Assembly: GCA_005239175.1 (NCBI GenBank)
Contig: SOPS01000004.1
Coordinates: forward strand, 124,001 to 188,000
Direction: 5' to 3'
From: a halophilic archaeon SHRA6
GTDB lineage: Archaea; Halobacteriota; Halobacteria; Halobacteriales; Haloferacaceae
Length of the DNA stretch: 64,000 bases
Shown here: one piece after another, positions 1 to 8,735 of the stretch
Position numbering within the stretch: the first letter of the stretch is position 1
Layout of the letters: each line of letters starts with the position of its first letter
Position numbers and translations under genes: made by a program
The notes under the pieces: generated by a model
Seen by the model: only the letters and a program-made list of their open reading frames with translations
Told to the model about the DNA's origin: nothing
Database searches by the model: none

Positions 1-941
1 ATCGTTTCGGCGACGAGTTCGTGTTCGTGGACGTTCTTCGGATCACTCATCAGCTCGTCGGCCAACCACTCGTCCTCTGCTGGGGTTTCTCCGCGCCCTG
101 TGGTTCCCGCGAGCGCTGCGGTCCGCACTGTGCGTCCGTGGACTGAAACGAGTCGTTCCGGCGTCGCCCCAAAGAAACTCACCCGTTCGGAAGCGTCGGG
201 TTCGACGAGGAATCGATAACAAGAGGGGTACGACTCGGCGAGCCGCGAAAGGGTGTCTCCGATCGACGGCGCACGCGTTAGTGTGGCCGCCAGCGCCTGC
301 GCGAGCACGACTTTTCGGAGCTCACCGCTTGCAATCCGATCGGTCGCCTCGATAACGCTTTTCCGCCACGCCTCGCGCGTCGTCGTCCGATGAGTTTCGA
401 GAATTCCAGGCCGCGGGTCGTATCCAAGTGTTGATGGAAGTGCCGAAAGCCGATCACGCTCTGCGTCGAGCAGTGTCTCAACCGCGTCTGGAGAAACGTC
501 AGGACCTACTGCGTTGATAGTGAGCCACGCGCCCGTGTCGGTATAGGTGACCTGCTTTCTGGGAAACACGAAACGTGCATCGGGAAACGCACTCCAGGGT
601 TGCTCATCGACAGCCGCGTGTGGCGCCGAGTCTGTGGATGCAGCTCCGTCGTGAAACGAGAATCCACCGAAGAGTCTCGGCCGTGCAGCCTCAGTTCCGG
701 CATGAACGTTTCCTGACGAAAACAGCGTCTCCGCGGCCTCACGAATCGCGGTAAACCGATCGGGCCCGTCGGCGGTGAGTGCTGCGGCAGCTCCCCAGCC
801 GACGACGGTCGATTCGGTTGGCGCACTCCAGACAAGCCGCGGTTCAGACACACTCTGGAGCACGGCCCGGAGGTCCGGGGCGTCGATCGGCGCTGCGCGG
901 CTCACGAGCGCCGATTGATCAGTGCTCCGGGGAGAACTCAT
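1..941 (-). CDS. menF: isochorismate synthase MenF (3' part beyond window)
   Basis: Converts chorismate to isochorismate, the first step of menaquinone synthesis. The gene starts at ATG 941 (protein begins MSSPRSTDQS) and runs off the left edge without a stop, leaving 313 codons. The visible part has the chorismate-binding-family core: a GELRKVVLAQ segment, a GATPERLVSVHG segment and an HEHELV stretch near the edge. Known family members are about 430-460 residues, so roughly the last quarter is missing only because of the window border. The start is supported by the lack of an upstream in-frame ATG. The acyl-CoA ligase of the same pathway (menE) lies apart, near 25 kb. Salicylate-type isochorismate synthase is an alternative, but the menE gene nearby favours menaquinone. 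Confidence 0.85.
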   Translation of the reverse strand, partial: MSSPRSTDQSALVSRAAPIDAPDLRAVLQSVSEPRLVWSAPTESTVVGWGAAAALTADGPDRFTAIREAAETLFSSGNVHAGTEAARPRLFGGFSFHDGAASTDSAPHAAVDEQPWSAFPDARFVFPRKQVTYTDTGAWLTINAVGPDVSPDAVETLLDAERDRLSALPSTLGYDPRPGILETHRTTTREAWRKSVIEATDRIASGELRKVVLAQALAATLTRAPSIGDTLSRLAESYPSCYRFLVEPDASERVSFFGATPERLVSVHGRTVRTAALAGTTGRGETPAEDEWLADELMSDPKNVHEHELVAET

Positions 942-1048
942 ACCTCTACACGTAGCGCATCCGTACTCTTTAGGGTGACTATCATTCCGACAAGAGCCAC
1001 GACGGATACCGGCAAACTCCAGTCCGATCTGCCTCGTTGGTTTCCCGC

Positions 1049-1639
1049 TTAGCTGTAGCGCTCTTCAGCCCAGGGGTTCGCCGAGTCTGAGTAGCCGCGA
1101 AGCTCCCAGTAGCCGCGTTCGGGTTCGGTCAAAAACTCGACACCAGTCACCCACTTTGCACCCTTGTACGCGTACTTTTGCGGCGTAACGACGCGGAGTG
1201 GGCCGCCGTGATCGCTCGGGAGGTCTTCGCCGTCGTAGCCGTAGACGAACAGAACCCCATCTTCGAGACACTCCGACAGCGAGAGGTCTGTCGTGTAGCC
1301 GTCCAGCGAGTGGAACATGACGTGCTCGGCCTCCGCTGTTACTCCGGCCCGATCGACAATCTCTGCGAACGGAACGCCGGTAAACTGACAGTCGAACTTG
1401 CTCCAGCCCGTGACGCAATGAAAATCCTGCAGGTGAGTTTCTGCGGGTAGCTCTCGAAACTCCTCATAGGAGTACGCAAACGGCTCTGAAACGGCGCCCC
1501 ACACCTCGAATGTCCACTCTTCGGGCGTCCATGACGGCGTGCCGCTTTTCGACAGCACCGGAAACCGATCGGTTTCGCGCTGTCCCGGCGGCAGTCGATC
1601 GTCGCCGTAGGCACGGTAGAGGTCGGTGAGATCCTTCAT
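1049..1639 (-). CDS. sulfite oxidase-like molybdopterin oxidoreductase
   Basis: A 196-aa protein of the oxidoreductase molybdopterin-binding family (sulfite oxidase/YedY fold, COG2041). The motif DFHCVTGWSKFD holds the cysteine that ligates molybdenum in this family, and the C-terminal half contains the typical segments GGPLRVVTP and YKGAKWVTGVEF. No Tat signal is visible, so it is probably cytoplasmic, and there is no dimerisation domain of true sulfite oxidases. The substrate cannot be deduced. I chose ATG 1639 (MKDLTDLYRA); an in-frame GTG at 1729 would add 30 poorly conserved-looking residues and sits on an AT-rich TTTTAAAT element that may be the promoter. It is divergent from the RHH gene at 1752. 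Confidence 0.8.
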   Translation of the reverse strand: MKDLTDLYRAYGDDRLPPGQRETDRFPVLSKSGTPSWTPEEWTFEVWGAVSEPFAYSYEEFRELPAETHLQDFHCVTGWSKFDCQFTGVPFAEIVDRAGVTAEAEHVMFHSLDGYTTDLSLSECLEDGVLFVYGYDGEDLPSDHGGPLRVVTPQKYAYKGAKWVTGVEFLTEPERGYWELRGYSDSANPWAEERYS

Positions 1640-1751
1640 ACCTTGTGTAGGGGGATCGCGACGTGTATGCGTACCGTTTTGAGTCTGTGAATGTATGTTT
1701 TCGTACGCCGGTAGTTTTAAATCAACCACCCGTTAAGCCCCGGATGATCAG

Positions 1752-1964
1752 ATGCCACAAGTCGAGATCAACATCCCTGAGCACCTCGAAATGCAAGTGA
1801 CCCAACTCGTCGAACAGGGCGAATTTCTCAACAGAGAAGAGGCGATCGAAGACCTGCTGTCGACTGGACTGAAAGCGTACAAAACGAGCGGCCCCCTCGA
1901 CGACGAAGCGCCGGACTTCGAAGATGATGGTATGATGGGCCACGAAGACGAATACGTCTTCTGA
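1752..1964 (+). CDS. ribbon-helix-helix (CopG-like) small regulator, DUF7120-like
   Basis: A 70-aa acidic protein. The first 45 residues read as a ribbon-helix-helix fold: a short beta strand (QVEINIPEHL), then two helices with the typical FLNREEAIEDLLSTGL pattern. The tail is acidic and ends GHEDEYVF. Such haloarchaeal proteins are annotated as CopG-family or DUF7120 regulators; the DUF number is from memory. A TATA-like TTTTAAAT lies at about 1713-1720 between it and the divergent molybdoenzyme gene, so the two may share a control region. The target is unknown. Confidence 0.7.
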   Translation: MPQVEINIPEHLEMQVTQLVEQGEFLNREEAIEDLLSTGLKAYKTSGPLDDEAPDFEDDGMMGHEDEYVF

Positions 1965-2175
1965 CCAGACCGATCGCACTGCCGGAGCGTCCTGCGCTTA
2001 TTTTCCAACTACTGTCCAAGCGCTATCGGGTTGCGTTTGCCCGATCAGCACGTCATGGGGGTCGGTATGAAGAGCCACATACGTGTTCTTAGTGCCATGA
2101 GCCACGCCAAACGTGCTATTCGCGTGATACGATGTCCCAATAACGCTTAACAGGCCACCTGTCGTACGCAGGAAC

Positions 2176-2454
2176 ATGCACAAAGACGAACTGCTTGAAC
2201 TCCACGAGCAGATGGTGAAAATCATGGAGTACTTCCGGGCCCGCGAAGACGTCGACTCAGAGCTATTCGAACCCTACGAGCAGCTGACTGTCGATCCTTC
2301 CCACGTTCACAAATCAAAAAGCGAGCACAAACACGCCGTGTTCGTCCTCGGTAATGCACTGGCGACTGCGATGAGCGAAGACGAATTCTCCAGTGCTGGC
2401 CGCGTCGGCAAGCGCATGAAAGAGCTCGCCGAAGACGCCGAAAACAAGATCTGA
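2176..2454 (+). CDS. UPF0058 family protein
   Basis: A 92-aa protein starting MHKDELLELHEQMVKIMEYF, typical of UPF0058 (PF01893), a small archaeal family of unknown function whose conserved N-terminal His/Glu helix has been suggested to bind metal. The middle contains HVHKSKSEHKHAVFVLGNAL, the signature of the family. A second, shorter member is encoded at 19843-20082 on the other strand. The gene is monocistronic by spacing (210 bp upstream, about 100 bp downstream). No function can be assigned. Confidence 0.8.
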   Translation: MHKDELLELHEQMVKIMEYFRAREDVDSELFEPYEQLTVDPSHVHKSKSEHKHAVFVLGNALATAMSEDEFSSAGRVGKRMKELAEDAENKI

Positions 2455-2560
2455 TCGCCGCCAGCGCCGATTTTTTCGAAATCCCAACACAGATTAGGGT
2501 CCGTGTGAAACGCCGAGATAACCAGTGCCGGTCACCGACGGTCGGACTCATCCGCAGGCT

Positions 2561-4798
2561 ATGACACGCAACGAACTCGCGGCCGACCTCGGGACACGCG
2601 CGGCGGCGACTGTCGGAATCGGAACGATGCTCGGGGCGGGCATTTTTGTCCTGCCAGCGATCGTCGGCGGACAGATCGGATCGCTCGTTCCGCTCGCGTT
2701 TCTTTTGGCGGGTGTCATCGCATTGTGTAACGCGCTCACCGTGAGCGAACTCGGAACGGCAATGCCGACTGGTGGTGGCAGCTACCACTGGACGAACCGG
2801 GCGCTCGGGCCGCTTTTTGGATCGGTCTCGGGAATCGGCGACTGGGTGGGTCTCGCGATCGCCTCGGCATTTTACACCCTCGGGTTCGGGCGCTATCTCG
2901 GCGTGTTCCTCTCGCTTCCGCCGCTCGAACTCGGTGTGCTCACGCTTTCTGGGACTCAACTCGGAGCCGTCCTCGCTGGGAGCGCCTTCGTCGGACTGAA
3001 CTACCTGGGGCGGCGAGGAATTGGGTGGGTACAGACCGGGATCGTCGCAACTATTGTTGCCATTCTCATCATATTCATTCTCGACGGAGCCACCGCAATA
3101 CGGCCCGCCACGCTCTTCACCGGAACATCGATTGAGCCAGCGTCACTGTTGTCAGCGACCGCGCTCGTGTACGTCTCCTACCTTGGCTACGGGAAGATTG
3201 CAACGATGGGCGAAGAACTGCACACTCCGGAGCGATCGATCCCGATCGCCGTACTCGGTAGCGTTGCTACGGTTGCAGTGCTGTACGTGCTTCTCACGGC
3301 GATTTCCGTCTCCGTGCTTGACCTCTCGGTGTTTTCCGGCGAAACACCGGCGGTCTTGGCGATCGCTGCCCTCGCGTTTGGGTCGACCGGTGTCGCCCTC
3401 ATGGCCATTGCGGGGCTTTTGGCGACGGCTTCGAGCGCGAACTTTTCGGTGCTTTCGGCCTCGCGGATCACGTTCGCGATGGGTCGACAGCGGCTCGTTG
3501 GCTCGTGGCTCACGAAACTCCATCCACGGTTTGGGACGCCGTATCGATCGCTCCAAGTAACCGGCATACTGATCATTGGACTCATTCTGCTCGACGACAT
3601 CGTGTTACTCGCTCTCACCGCTAGCGCGTACCACCTTGTCGTCTACGGGCTGTTGAATATCGGACTCGTCGTGCTCAGACGAACCGACGACTCCTACACA
3701 CCCTCGTTCACCGTCCCGTTGTACCCGCTTACACCGATCGCGGCCGCAATTGGATCGCTCGCCCTCCTGGCGGCCATGCCGGCGCCGGTTCTGATCGCGA
3801 CCGGAGCGATGATTGTTGTCTCTGTCGGCTGGTATCTGGTGTACGGGAGGGACCGAACTGACGAAGAGGGCGCGTTGAGCCGACACATCCTGCGGCGATC
3901 GTCCACCATGCCTGATTCCGCGGTCGCCGCCGCCGAGCGGGCTAGGCCTGAGGGTGCGGCCTACAGCGTGATGGTATCGTTGTCGAACCCCCGGACCGAG
4001 AGAGACCTTATGGCACTCGCGTGTAGCGTTGCCGCTGCTAACGACGGTACGGTCCACGCAGTTCACGTTGTGCAGGTTCCAGATCAGGTCCCGCTCGATC
4101 GTGGGCCCCAACATCCGGATCGTTTCGGCGATCAGTCTGAGTCCCTGCTCGAAGCCGCAGAATCCGACGCAAATAACTACGACGTCCCAGTTGAAACGCA
4201 TCTCATCTATTCTCACCGAACAATCGAGGAGGTGTTCGACGCCGCATCTATCCTGGACGTGGACCTGTTGGTCTCAGGGTGGGGGCAATCATCGTGGATC
4301 CAACAGAGCACACGTCCTGATGGGATGGTTGATGAACTCGCCAACGACCTCCCATGTGACATGCTTGTGTTGCGCGGCGATCGGTTTGATCCCGAACGAA
4401 TTGTTATCCCGACGAGCGATGACGAGAACTCAGCGATGTGCGCCGCGATCGGTGCAAACCTCGCGGAGACGCTCGGAAGCGAACTTTCGCTCTTACACGT
4501 CGTCGACGGGGAGAGCCAACGCGCCGGCGGCGAGCGGTTCCTCGCAGACTGGATCGATGCGCATGACCTCGAAGGGGCGACGCCGCTCGTCGACACGCGC
4601 GGGGATGTCGAAGCGGCAATTGCAGCAGCGACCGCCGATCACACAACGCTTCTTATCGGGGCGACAGAACGGGGTTTATTATCGCGGCTCGTCAGGCGAT
4701 CGCTGGTGTTCAACATCGTCGAGGAGGCAGACTCCGCTGTCATCATTGCCGAGCGCAAACAGGAGCGTGGAATCTTCCGCCGGCTGTTTCGACGGTAG
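2561..4798 (+). CDS. APC-family amino-acid permease with C-terminal universal stress (Usp) domains
   Basis: A 745-aa membrane transporter. Residues 1 to about 430 form an APC-superfamily permease with the hallmark first-helix motif GIGTMLGAGIFVLPA and about 12 hydrophobic segments. The last 300 residues are soluble and look like two Usp domains in tandem: a segment beginning YSVMVSLSNPRTERDLMALA and a second beginning RIVIPTSDDENSAMCAAI and ending in TLLIGATERG. Permease-Usp fusions are common in haloarchaea, and the Usp part is thought to bind nucleotides and gate transport. The ATG at 2561 (MTRNELAADLG) is preferred over a GTG at 2525, because homologous permeases begin just before the ELAxDLG segment. 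The substrate is not predictable; a cationic or neutral amino acid is likely. Confidence 0.85.
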   Translation: MTRNELAADLGTRAAATVGIGTMLGAGIFVLPAIVGGQIGSLVPLAFLLAGVIALCNALTVSELGTAMPTGGGSYHWTNRALGPLFGSVSGIGDWVGLAIASAFYTLGFGRYLGVFLSLPPLELGVLTLSGTQLGAVLAGSAFVGLNYLGRRGIGWVQTGIVATIVAILIIFILDGATAIRPATLFTGTSIEPASLLSATALVYVSYLGYGKIATMGEELHTPERSIPIAVLGSVATVAVLYVLLTAISVSVLDLSVFSGETPAVLAIAALAFGSTGVALMAIAGLLATASSANFSVLSASRITFAMGRQRLVGSWLTKLHPRFGTPYRSLQVTGILIIGLILLDDIVLLALTASAYHLVVYGLLNIGLVVLRRTDDSYTPSFTVPLYPLTPIAAAIGSLALLAAMPAPVLIATGAMIVVSVGWYLVYGRDRTDEEGALSRHILRRSSTMPDSAVAAAERARPEGAAYSVMVSLSNPRTERDLMALACSVAAANDGTVHAVHVVQVPDQVPLDRGPQHPDRFGDQSESLLEAAESDANNYDVPVETHLIYSHRTIEEVFDAASILDVDLLVSGWGQSSWIQQSTRPDGMVDELANDLPCDMLVLRGDRFDPERIVIPTSDDENSAMCAAIGANLAETLGSELSLLHVVDGESQRAGGERFLADWIDAHDLEGATPLVDTRGDVEAAIAAATADHTTLLIGATERGLLSRLVRRSLVFNIVEEADSAVIIAERKQERGIFRRLFRR

Positions 4799-4840
4799 CT
4801 TGACCGAGCGCTGACGGCCGGATTAATGACAAATCACGTA

Positions 4841-6109
4841 TCAGCTATCACTGGAGTGCGTTGCAGCATCCGCCACGACGACGGTCACCTCAATCGATCG
4901 GCCGGTCTCATCTGCTACTGCAGCCGCGATCGACTCTGCTAGCTCTTCGGACCTGCGGTCGGTTCTAACATGGATCGTCACCCCCGTCGGAGTCTGGGAG
5001 ACGAGATCGGCGCGATAGGTGTAGTCGACAGCAATAACAGCTCCGTTTGTCTCGCGGTCGATCGTCTCTTCGACGTCCGATTCGAATGCTGCGTTCTCAC
5101 GTGCGTCGATCGAGCTCACCGCGAGAAACGAGGTCAAAAGCAAGATTGCGAGCCCGAACGTCACGAGCCGCTCAACAGTTACGCGACGCGACCGCTGGAC
5201 GTCGTACCAGTGGCTCGGTCGGTATCGTTTAATCCAGATCGTTGCGATTCCCGCCGCATTGATCGACAGGAGATTCACGAGGACCAGTACTCCCGCGCCG
5301 AACGCCAACGCTGGTTCGGCGTAGGCGATTCCGAGTCCGACTGACGCGGTTGGCGGCATCAACGCGACAGCGATCATCACCCCAACAAGTGCCTCATCAG
5401 CGCCGGAGGTGAGAGACAGCGCACCCGCAGTCCCTGCGCCGATCGCGATCGCCAGCGCCAATAACCCCGGATGGGCACGTTCGGCCACCTGCTGGATCAA
5501 CAGCAACTCGAGTTCCGGCGCGAGAAAATAGCGATACGCGAATGCAAACAGCGTGGCGCTGATCAGCGCGACTGCGAGTCCGACCGCTTGCGAGCGAATT
5601 CCCTCCCAGAACAGGTCGTCGTCGTTGATCACCGTCCCGACGCAAGAGGCCATCGCAGGGCCAATAAGCGGTGCAATCACCATCGACCCGACGACGACCG
5701 AGGCGCTGTTTTGCAACAGCCCTGCAGCGGCGACAACCGCACTTATGATTGTCAACGCGATGTAGTTTGGTGTGCTCCGCGAGAGATTTCGCGCCTTCGT
5801 GCGAAGTTCGTCTCGGGAGATACGCTCGCCGTTCGGCTCCCCGGCGGCTTCCGACTGGGCTTCGAATCGATCGGAGACGATCGTTTCTGCCTCGCTCACG
5901 ACCATGTAGCCGTCGCGCTCGATACCGACGTCCCTCAGCAGCTCGACGATCCGTTCGACCTCGTCCCCGTCGACCGGAATGTAGACGACGTCGCTGTAGG
6001 CCGAATCAGATGTTTCTTCGGTCATCGCGAAGTCGATCGACTCGGCGGTCAAGGTGTCGACAACGACATCGTGTTTGCCGGTCGGCACCAGCGTCTGGAT
6101 CACGCGCAT
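4841..6109 (-). CDS. DUF389 / TIGR00341 family membrane protein
   Basis: A 422-aa protein. It has an N-terminal soluble domain of about 130 residues (starts MRVIQTLVPTGKHD) and then a membrane domain with the DUF389 signature: NYIALTIISAVVAAAGLL followed by SASVVVGSMVIAPLIGPAMA. A later SGADEALVGVMIAVALMPP segment fits the family's last core helices. The C-terminal 100 residues are again soluble and acidic. DUF389/TIGR00341 proteins are widespread in archaea and actinobacteria and have no established function. It is convergent with the upstream permease gene (42 bp between stops). The start at ATG 6109 is the first in-frame methionine. Confidence 0.85.
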   Translation of the reverse strand: MRVIQTLVPTGKHDVVVDTLTAESIDFAMTEETSDSAYSDVVYIPVDGDEVERIVELLRDVGIERDGYMVVSEAETIVSDRFEAQSEAAGEPNGERISRDELRTKARNLSRSTPNYIALTIISAVVAAAGLLQNSASVVVGSMVIAPLIGPAMASCVGTVINDDDLFWEGIRSQAVGLAVALISATLFAFAYRYFLAPELELLLIQQVAERAHPGLLALAIAIGAGTAGALSLTSGADEALVGVMIAVALMPPTASVGLGIAYAEPALAFGAGVLVLVNLLSINAAGIATIWIKRYRPSHWYDVQRSRRVTVERLVTFGLAILLLTSFLAVSSIDARENAAFESDVEETIDRETNGAVIAVDYTYRADLVSQTPTGVTIHVRTDRRSEELAESIAAAVADETGRSIEVTVVVADAATHSSDS

Positions 6110-6608
6110 GCGAAGCTATACGCCGGTATCTACAGCCACGGGACAAAAACGTGTGCGTCCACGGCGATCGGATCGCTGACCTACTGGGTTGAACAGAAGT
6201 GAGCGTGCCGTATCAAAATACAGACCGGCATCTTTGGTTACGGAGTAATATTACCGTTTGACGGAATTAACATGCCGTCCGAAGGATTGTGAACCACGAT
6301 CGCTTCCGCCGCTATTGGTTCAAATCCAGGGCCGATCAATATACAACCGCTTGCGATCGCTCGCCGAAAAAGTAATCAAGAGGAGAAATTGTCACCCCCA
6401 CCGCTTCAGTACTCGAAACATACTCTATCTGGTTCAGGGTGGAACAGACATTTATCAACTGCCGATCTAACATATGATCAAATCGCTATACTGCGGCGAC
6501 TTCCATCCCCTGATCGAACGGGTTCGGAATTCCGAGCCGGATTTCGTATATAAAGAATGGCGTCGAATGTACTCCTGTCTATGGGTTACAAATCATGCGA
6601 TGATAGAG
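6110..6608. other. 500-bp intergenic region without a recognisable gene
   Basis: This space lies between the 5' end of the DUF389 gene and the 3' end of tRNA-Trp, both on the minus strand. It is visibly more AT-rich than its surroundings. ORFs here lack family signals and haloarchaeal acidic composition. A strong TATA-like TATATAAAG lies at about 6547-6555, usable on either strand, with no protein start at the right distance. A tRNA T-loop-like GGTTCAAATCC lies at 6317-6327 but cannot be extended to a tRNA. A small RNA is possible but not shown. Confidence 0.4.
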
Positions 6609-6786
6609 TGGGGACGGAGGGATTTGAACCCCCGATCGACTGATATCTCCGGTATGCGCCTCGGAACTCCAGAGGGTCGTCAACGCGATCGATGATCAGT
6701 CGACCGCTCGGTATATCAGTCTGGAGTGTCGTCCCGGGCGCGTGGCCTCTGGAGTCAGTCGCCATGCCTGGCTTGGCCACGTCCCC
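6609..6786 (-). tRNA. tRNA-Trp (CCA) with a 104-nt intron
   Basis: Read on the minus strand, the acceptor 5' arm GGGGACG (6786-6780) pairs with CGTCCCC (6616-6610). The anticodon stem ACTGA pairs with TCAGT (6643-6639), and the T arm is GGGGG-TTCAAAT-CCCTC. The anticodon CCA is at 6752-6750. An intron interrupts the loop after position 37 (6749) and ends at 6645. The splice junctions form a textbook bulge-helix-bulge: the 4-bp helix CUCC/GGAG is flanked by the 3-nt bulges AGA and AUA, cut after the second base of each. The mature tRNA is about 74 nt and CCA is not encoded. Haloarchaeal tRNA-Trp genes are known to carry an intron of about this size that also works as a box C/D guide RNA. Confidence 0.95.
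6645..6748 (-). ncRNA. tRNA-Trp intron, box C/D methylation guide
   Basis: In Haloferax the intron of pre-tRNA-Trp guides 2'-O-methylation of C34 and U39 of the same tRNA. Here the intron contains, just before a CCGA (D'-like box at 6664-6661), a 10-nt stretch complementary to the anticodon loop and first intron bases (6666-6675 against 6755-6746). The fifth guide base before CCGA (G at 6669) pairs exactly with C34 (6752), obeying the box D plus five rule. A second stretch, GGTCGACTGATC near 6694-6706, is complementary to the 3' anticodon strand including U39, but I see no well-placed D box for it. CTGA and TGACGA motifs are also present. Confidence 0.75.
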
Positions 6787-6875
6787 GCTACCTCTTCATA
6801 ACGCGATCGGTACTAAATGGGTTTCGATCGTGATCGCCCTCTGGGCCACAGAACAAATGGATTACTGCCCGAGGG

Positions 6876-7100
6876 TCACTGCGCGTCGCGATCGCTCCAT
6901 GAACAGTCTTGGCACTTGTAGCCGGTGACGAACGCCGTTACGCTCGGCATGTACCCCACAGAAATGACGTTGCCGCCGCAGTCGGGACACTCACGATCGG
7001 CGTCTTCGATCGCAGTGGCCTCCATCGGGCGTTCGCCCTCGATCAGTTCGGCAAGTCGCTCGGGTGTTACCATCCGTCCTTCAACGACGCGATTGCTCAT
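6876..7100 (-). CDS. zinc-ribbon protein, DUF5795-like
   Basis: A 74-aa protein (MSNRVVEGRMVTPERLAEL...) with two CxxC knuckles, CPDCGG and CQDC, spaced as in a single zinc ribbon, joined by VISVGYMPSVTAFVTGYK. I recognise it as the haloarchaeal DUF5795 type; the number is from memory. Function unknown. It precedes, on the same strand, a DUF5794-like membrane protein gene, which lies 163 bp to its left behind a degenerate tandem repeat. Confidence 0.75.
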   Translation of the reverse strand: MSNRVVEGRMVTPERLAELIEGERPMEATAIEDADRECPDCGGNVISVGYMPSVTAFVTGYKCQDCSWSDRDAQ

Positions 7101-7145
7101 ACTATCGTATATACGGGCTGAAAGTAATGGGTTGCGATGGTACTG

Positions 7146-7245
7146 GGGAGTGGTACGCCGGGTACCGGAGGTGTGTCACACGGTGTACAGGATGGGTGTC
7201 ACGCCAGATACAGGAGATGTGTCACGCCGGGTACTGTGAGTGTGT
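7146..7245. repeat. degenerate tandem repeat, 23-24 bp unit, about 4 copies
   Basis: On the plus strand the unit is close to GTGTCACGCCGGGTACAGGAG, repeated about four times with substitutions. It fills the space between the 5' end of the zinc-ribbon gene (7100) and the stop of the DUF5794-like gene (7263). No unit matches the gene tail convincingly. Confidence 0.7.
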
Positions 7246-7262
7246 TGACTCAGTTACGAATC

Positions 7263-8198
7263 TCACAGCCACGGCGCTCTGGATTCATCTTCACCGGGAT
7301 AGCCGTACCCAGCCTCTTCGAACTCCTCTCTGTCGTCTTGTTCCTCGCTGAGTTCGTCGATCGAGGCGTCAGCCTCATCGGACGCATCAGCGTCAGCGGT
7401 CTCAGCAGCTACCGCGGCGTCGCCGCCGTCAGTTGCCGCCGACACGTCCGCCGAAGCACCCTCGAAATCTGCGTCGGGATCGTACGCGAACAGTCCTGCG
7501 ACGACAAGCACCGCGAGCGCGATCGGCGCGTTCGTGTTCAAGAGTCCGAGAATCGGCAGTGCGAGCACACCCAGCGCGACCGAACTGCCGAAGCGGAACC
7601 GATCGATGTCGACACTTCCCCGAAGCGTTGGGGCGAACGCTGCAATCGACAGCGCGAACAACACACCGACGCCCGCAGCGGACACCGCGCGGATGATCAA
7701 CCATGGGTCAAGAATGAACCCGACAGTGAAGCCGTTCGGTTCGACGCTTGCGACCAGCCCGAGTGCGATGATCACACCGGGACTCGGGAGGTACTCTCCA
7801 ACCTTCGAACTGGCAGTTTTGGCGGCGATCGCGAGGATCACCAACCCAGCGAAGCGGGTGAAGATCTCCATGTTCAACACGCTCTCGATCATCGGCGCGA
7901 TTGCTGCCTCAACGGCCGCAAGTGGAAGCACGAGCGCTGCGATGACCAACACGGACATAATCTGCTCTTTGCGGGTGCCATCCATTTCCGCGAGGATGAC
8001 TGCGAGCGTCGCCGAACCGCCGAAAATCAGCAGTCCGGTCTCGACGATCCCGAAGATCGTATCGAGCGTGCCCGCAAGTACGAGGGCAACAAAAATCCCG
8101 TCGATGAGCGGCAGCGCCATGACCGTCGCCAACAGTCTGGTTGCGCCGCCAACACGGTTCTCTAACCGAAGTGCGATCGGGTGGCGTGAGACACTCAT
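7263..8198 (-). CDS. DUF5794-like polytopic membrane protein
   Basis: A 311-aa protein beginning MSVSRHPIALRLENRVGGATRLLATVM. It has roughly eight hydrophobic helices over residues 20-235, among them LPLIDGIFVALVLAGTL and LIIRAVSAAGVGVLFALSIAA. A 75-residue acidic, low-complexity tail rich in Ala, Asp and Glu follows and is presumably cytoplasmic. It matches the haloarchaeal DUF5794 type as I recall it. There is no transport or enzymatic signature, and the function is unknown. The start ATG at 8198 is supported because nothing in frame precedes the conserved N-terminus. Confidence 0.75.
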   Translation of the reverse strand: MSVSRHPIALRLENRVGGATRLLATVMALPLIDGIFVALVLAGTLDTIFGIVETGLLIFGGSATLAVILAEMDGTRKEQIMSVLVIAALVLPLAAVEAAIAPMIESVLNMEIFTRFAGLVILAIAAKTASSKVGEYLPSPGVIIALGLVASVEPNGFTVGFILDPWLIIRAVSAAGVGVLFALSIAAFAPTLRGSVDIDRFRFGSSVALGVLALPILGLLNTNAPIALAVLVVAGLFAYDPDADFEGASADVSAATDGGDAAVAAETADADASDEADASIDELSEEQDDREEFEEAGYGYPGEDESRAPWL

Positions 8199-8735
8199 CC
8201 TACTTATCGATGGCCGTCACCATCGGCCAAACGGCGATGTGAACCCAGCGCATCAGCAGGTGGACGGTGGGATCGGAACACGTCGAACCGTTTTCCTCCC
8301 AGTTTATTGAAAATAAATGTCCACATCGTTGTAGCGCAGGTCCCGAGAATCGAGGATTGGTGACCAACGGTGCACGATGCAGCGAACTGCTGGGAGTTCA
8401 TACTCGATTATTACATGACTGAGGTATTAAAACTTGTGTGAGACGACAGGACATACGATTACGAATTGCTGCTTTATTTATATACAAGCCCAATGAATCA
8501 TAGCCGTACGGCAGTACCCACCGGAGATACACCAGTTAGGATGCGTCAATCGTTCATTTTTAATCATATTTTCCGTTCCAAACTGCGGTTGTGTCCATTA
8601 TTTGGAGTCCATGATCGTCAATGGAAAAGCGATCTGCCAACATTAGTGCTGAACGACTTAGGCTGAAGACAGTATTCTTGTACATGATCAGATCAGATCT
8701 GGACTCGCTGCGATCGTTTGACCGATACTGCCACC
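8199..8735. other. intergenic region with an orphan TATA-like element
   Basis: There is no convincing protein gene in this AT-richer stretch between the divergent DUF5794-like and guaB genes. A strong TATA-like sequence (TTTATATAC) is at about 8477-8485. It is too far from guaB to be its promoter, so a small RNA or a lost gene is possible. Several short ORFs here lack haloarchaeal composition. Confidence 0.4.

Noticed and set aside
6300..6345. Possible tRNA fragment around GGTTCAAATCC (6317-6327)
   Set aside because: Only a T-loop-like stretch; the T stem is poor and no acceptor or anticodon stem can be formed. Could be an old att-site remnant, but unsupported.
7137..8165. Plus-strand ORF (342 codons) across the DUF5794-like gene
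   Set aside because: Shadow frame; the minus strand encodes a clear polytopic membrane protein.
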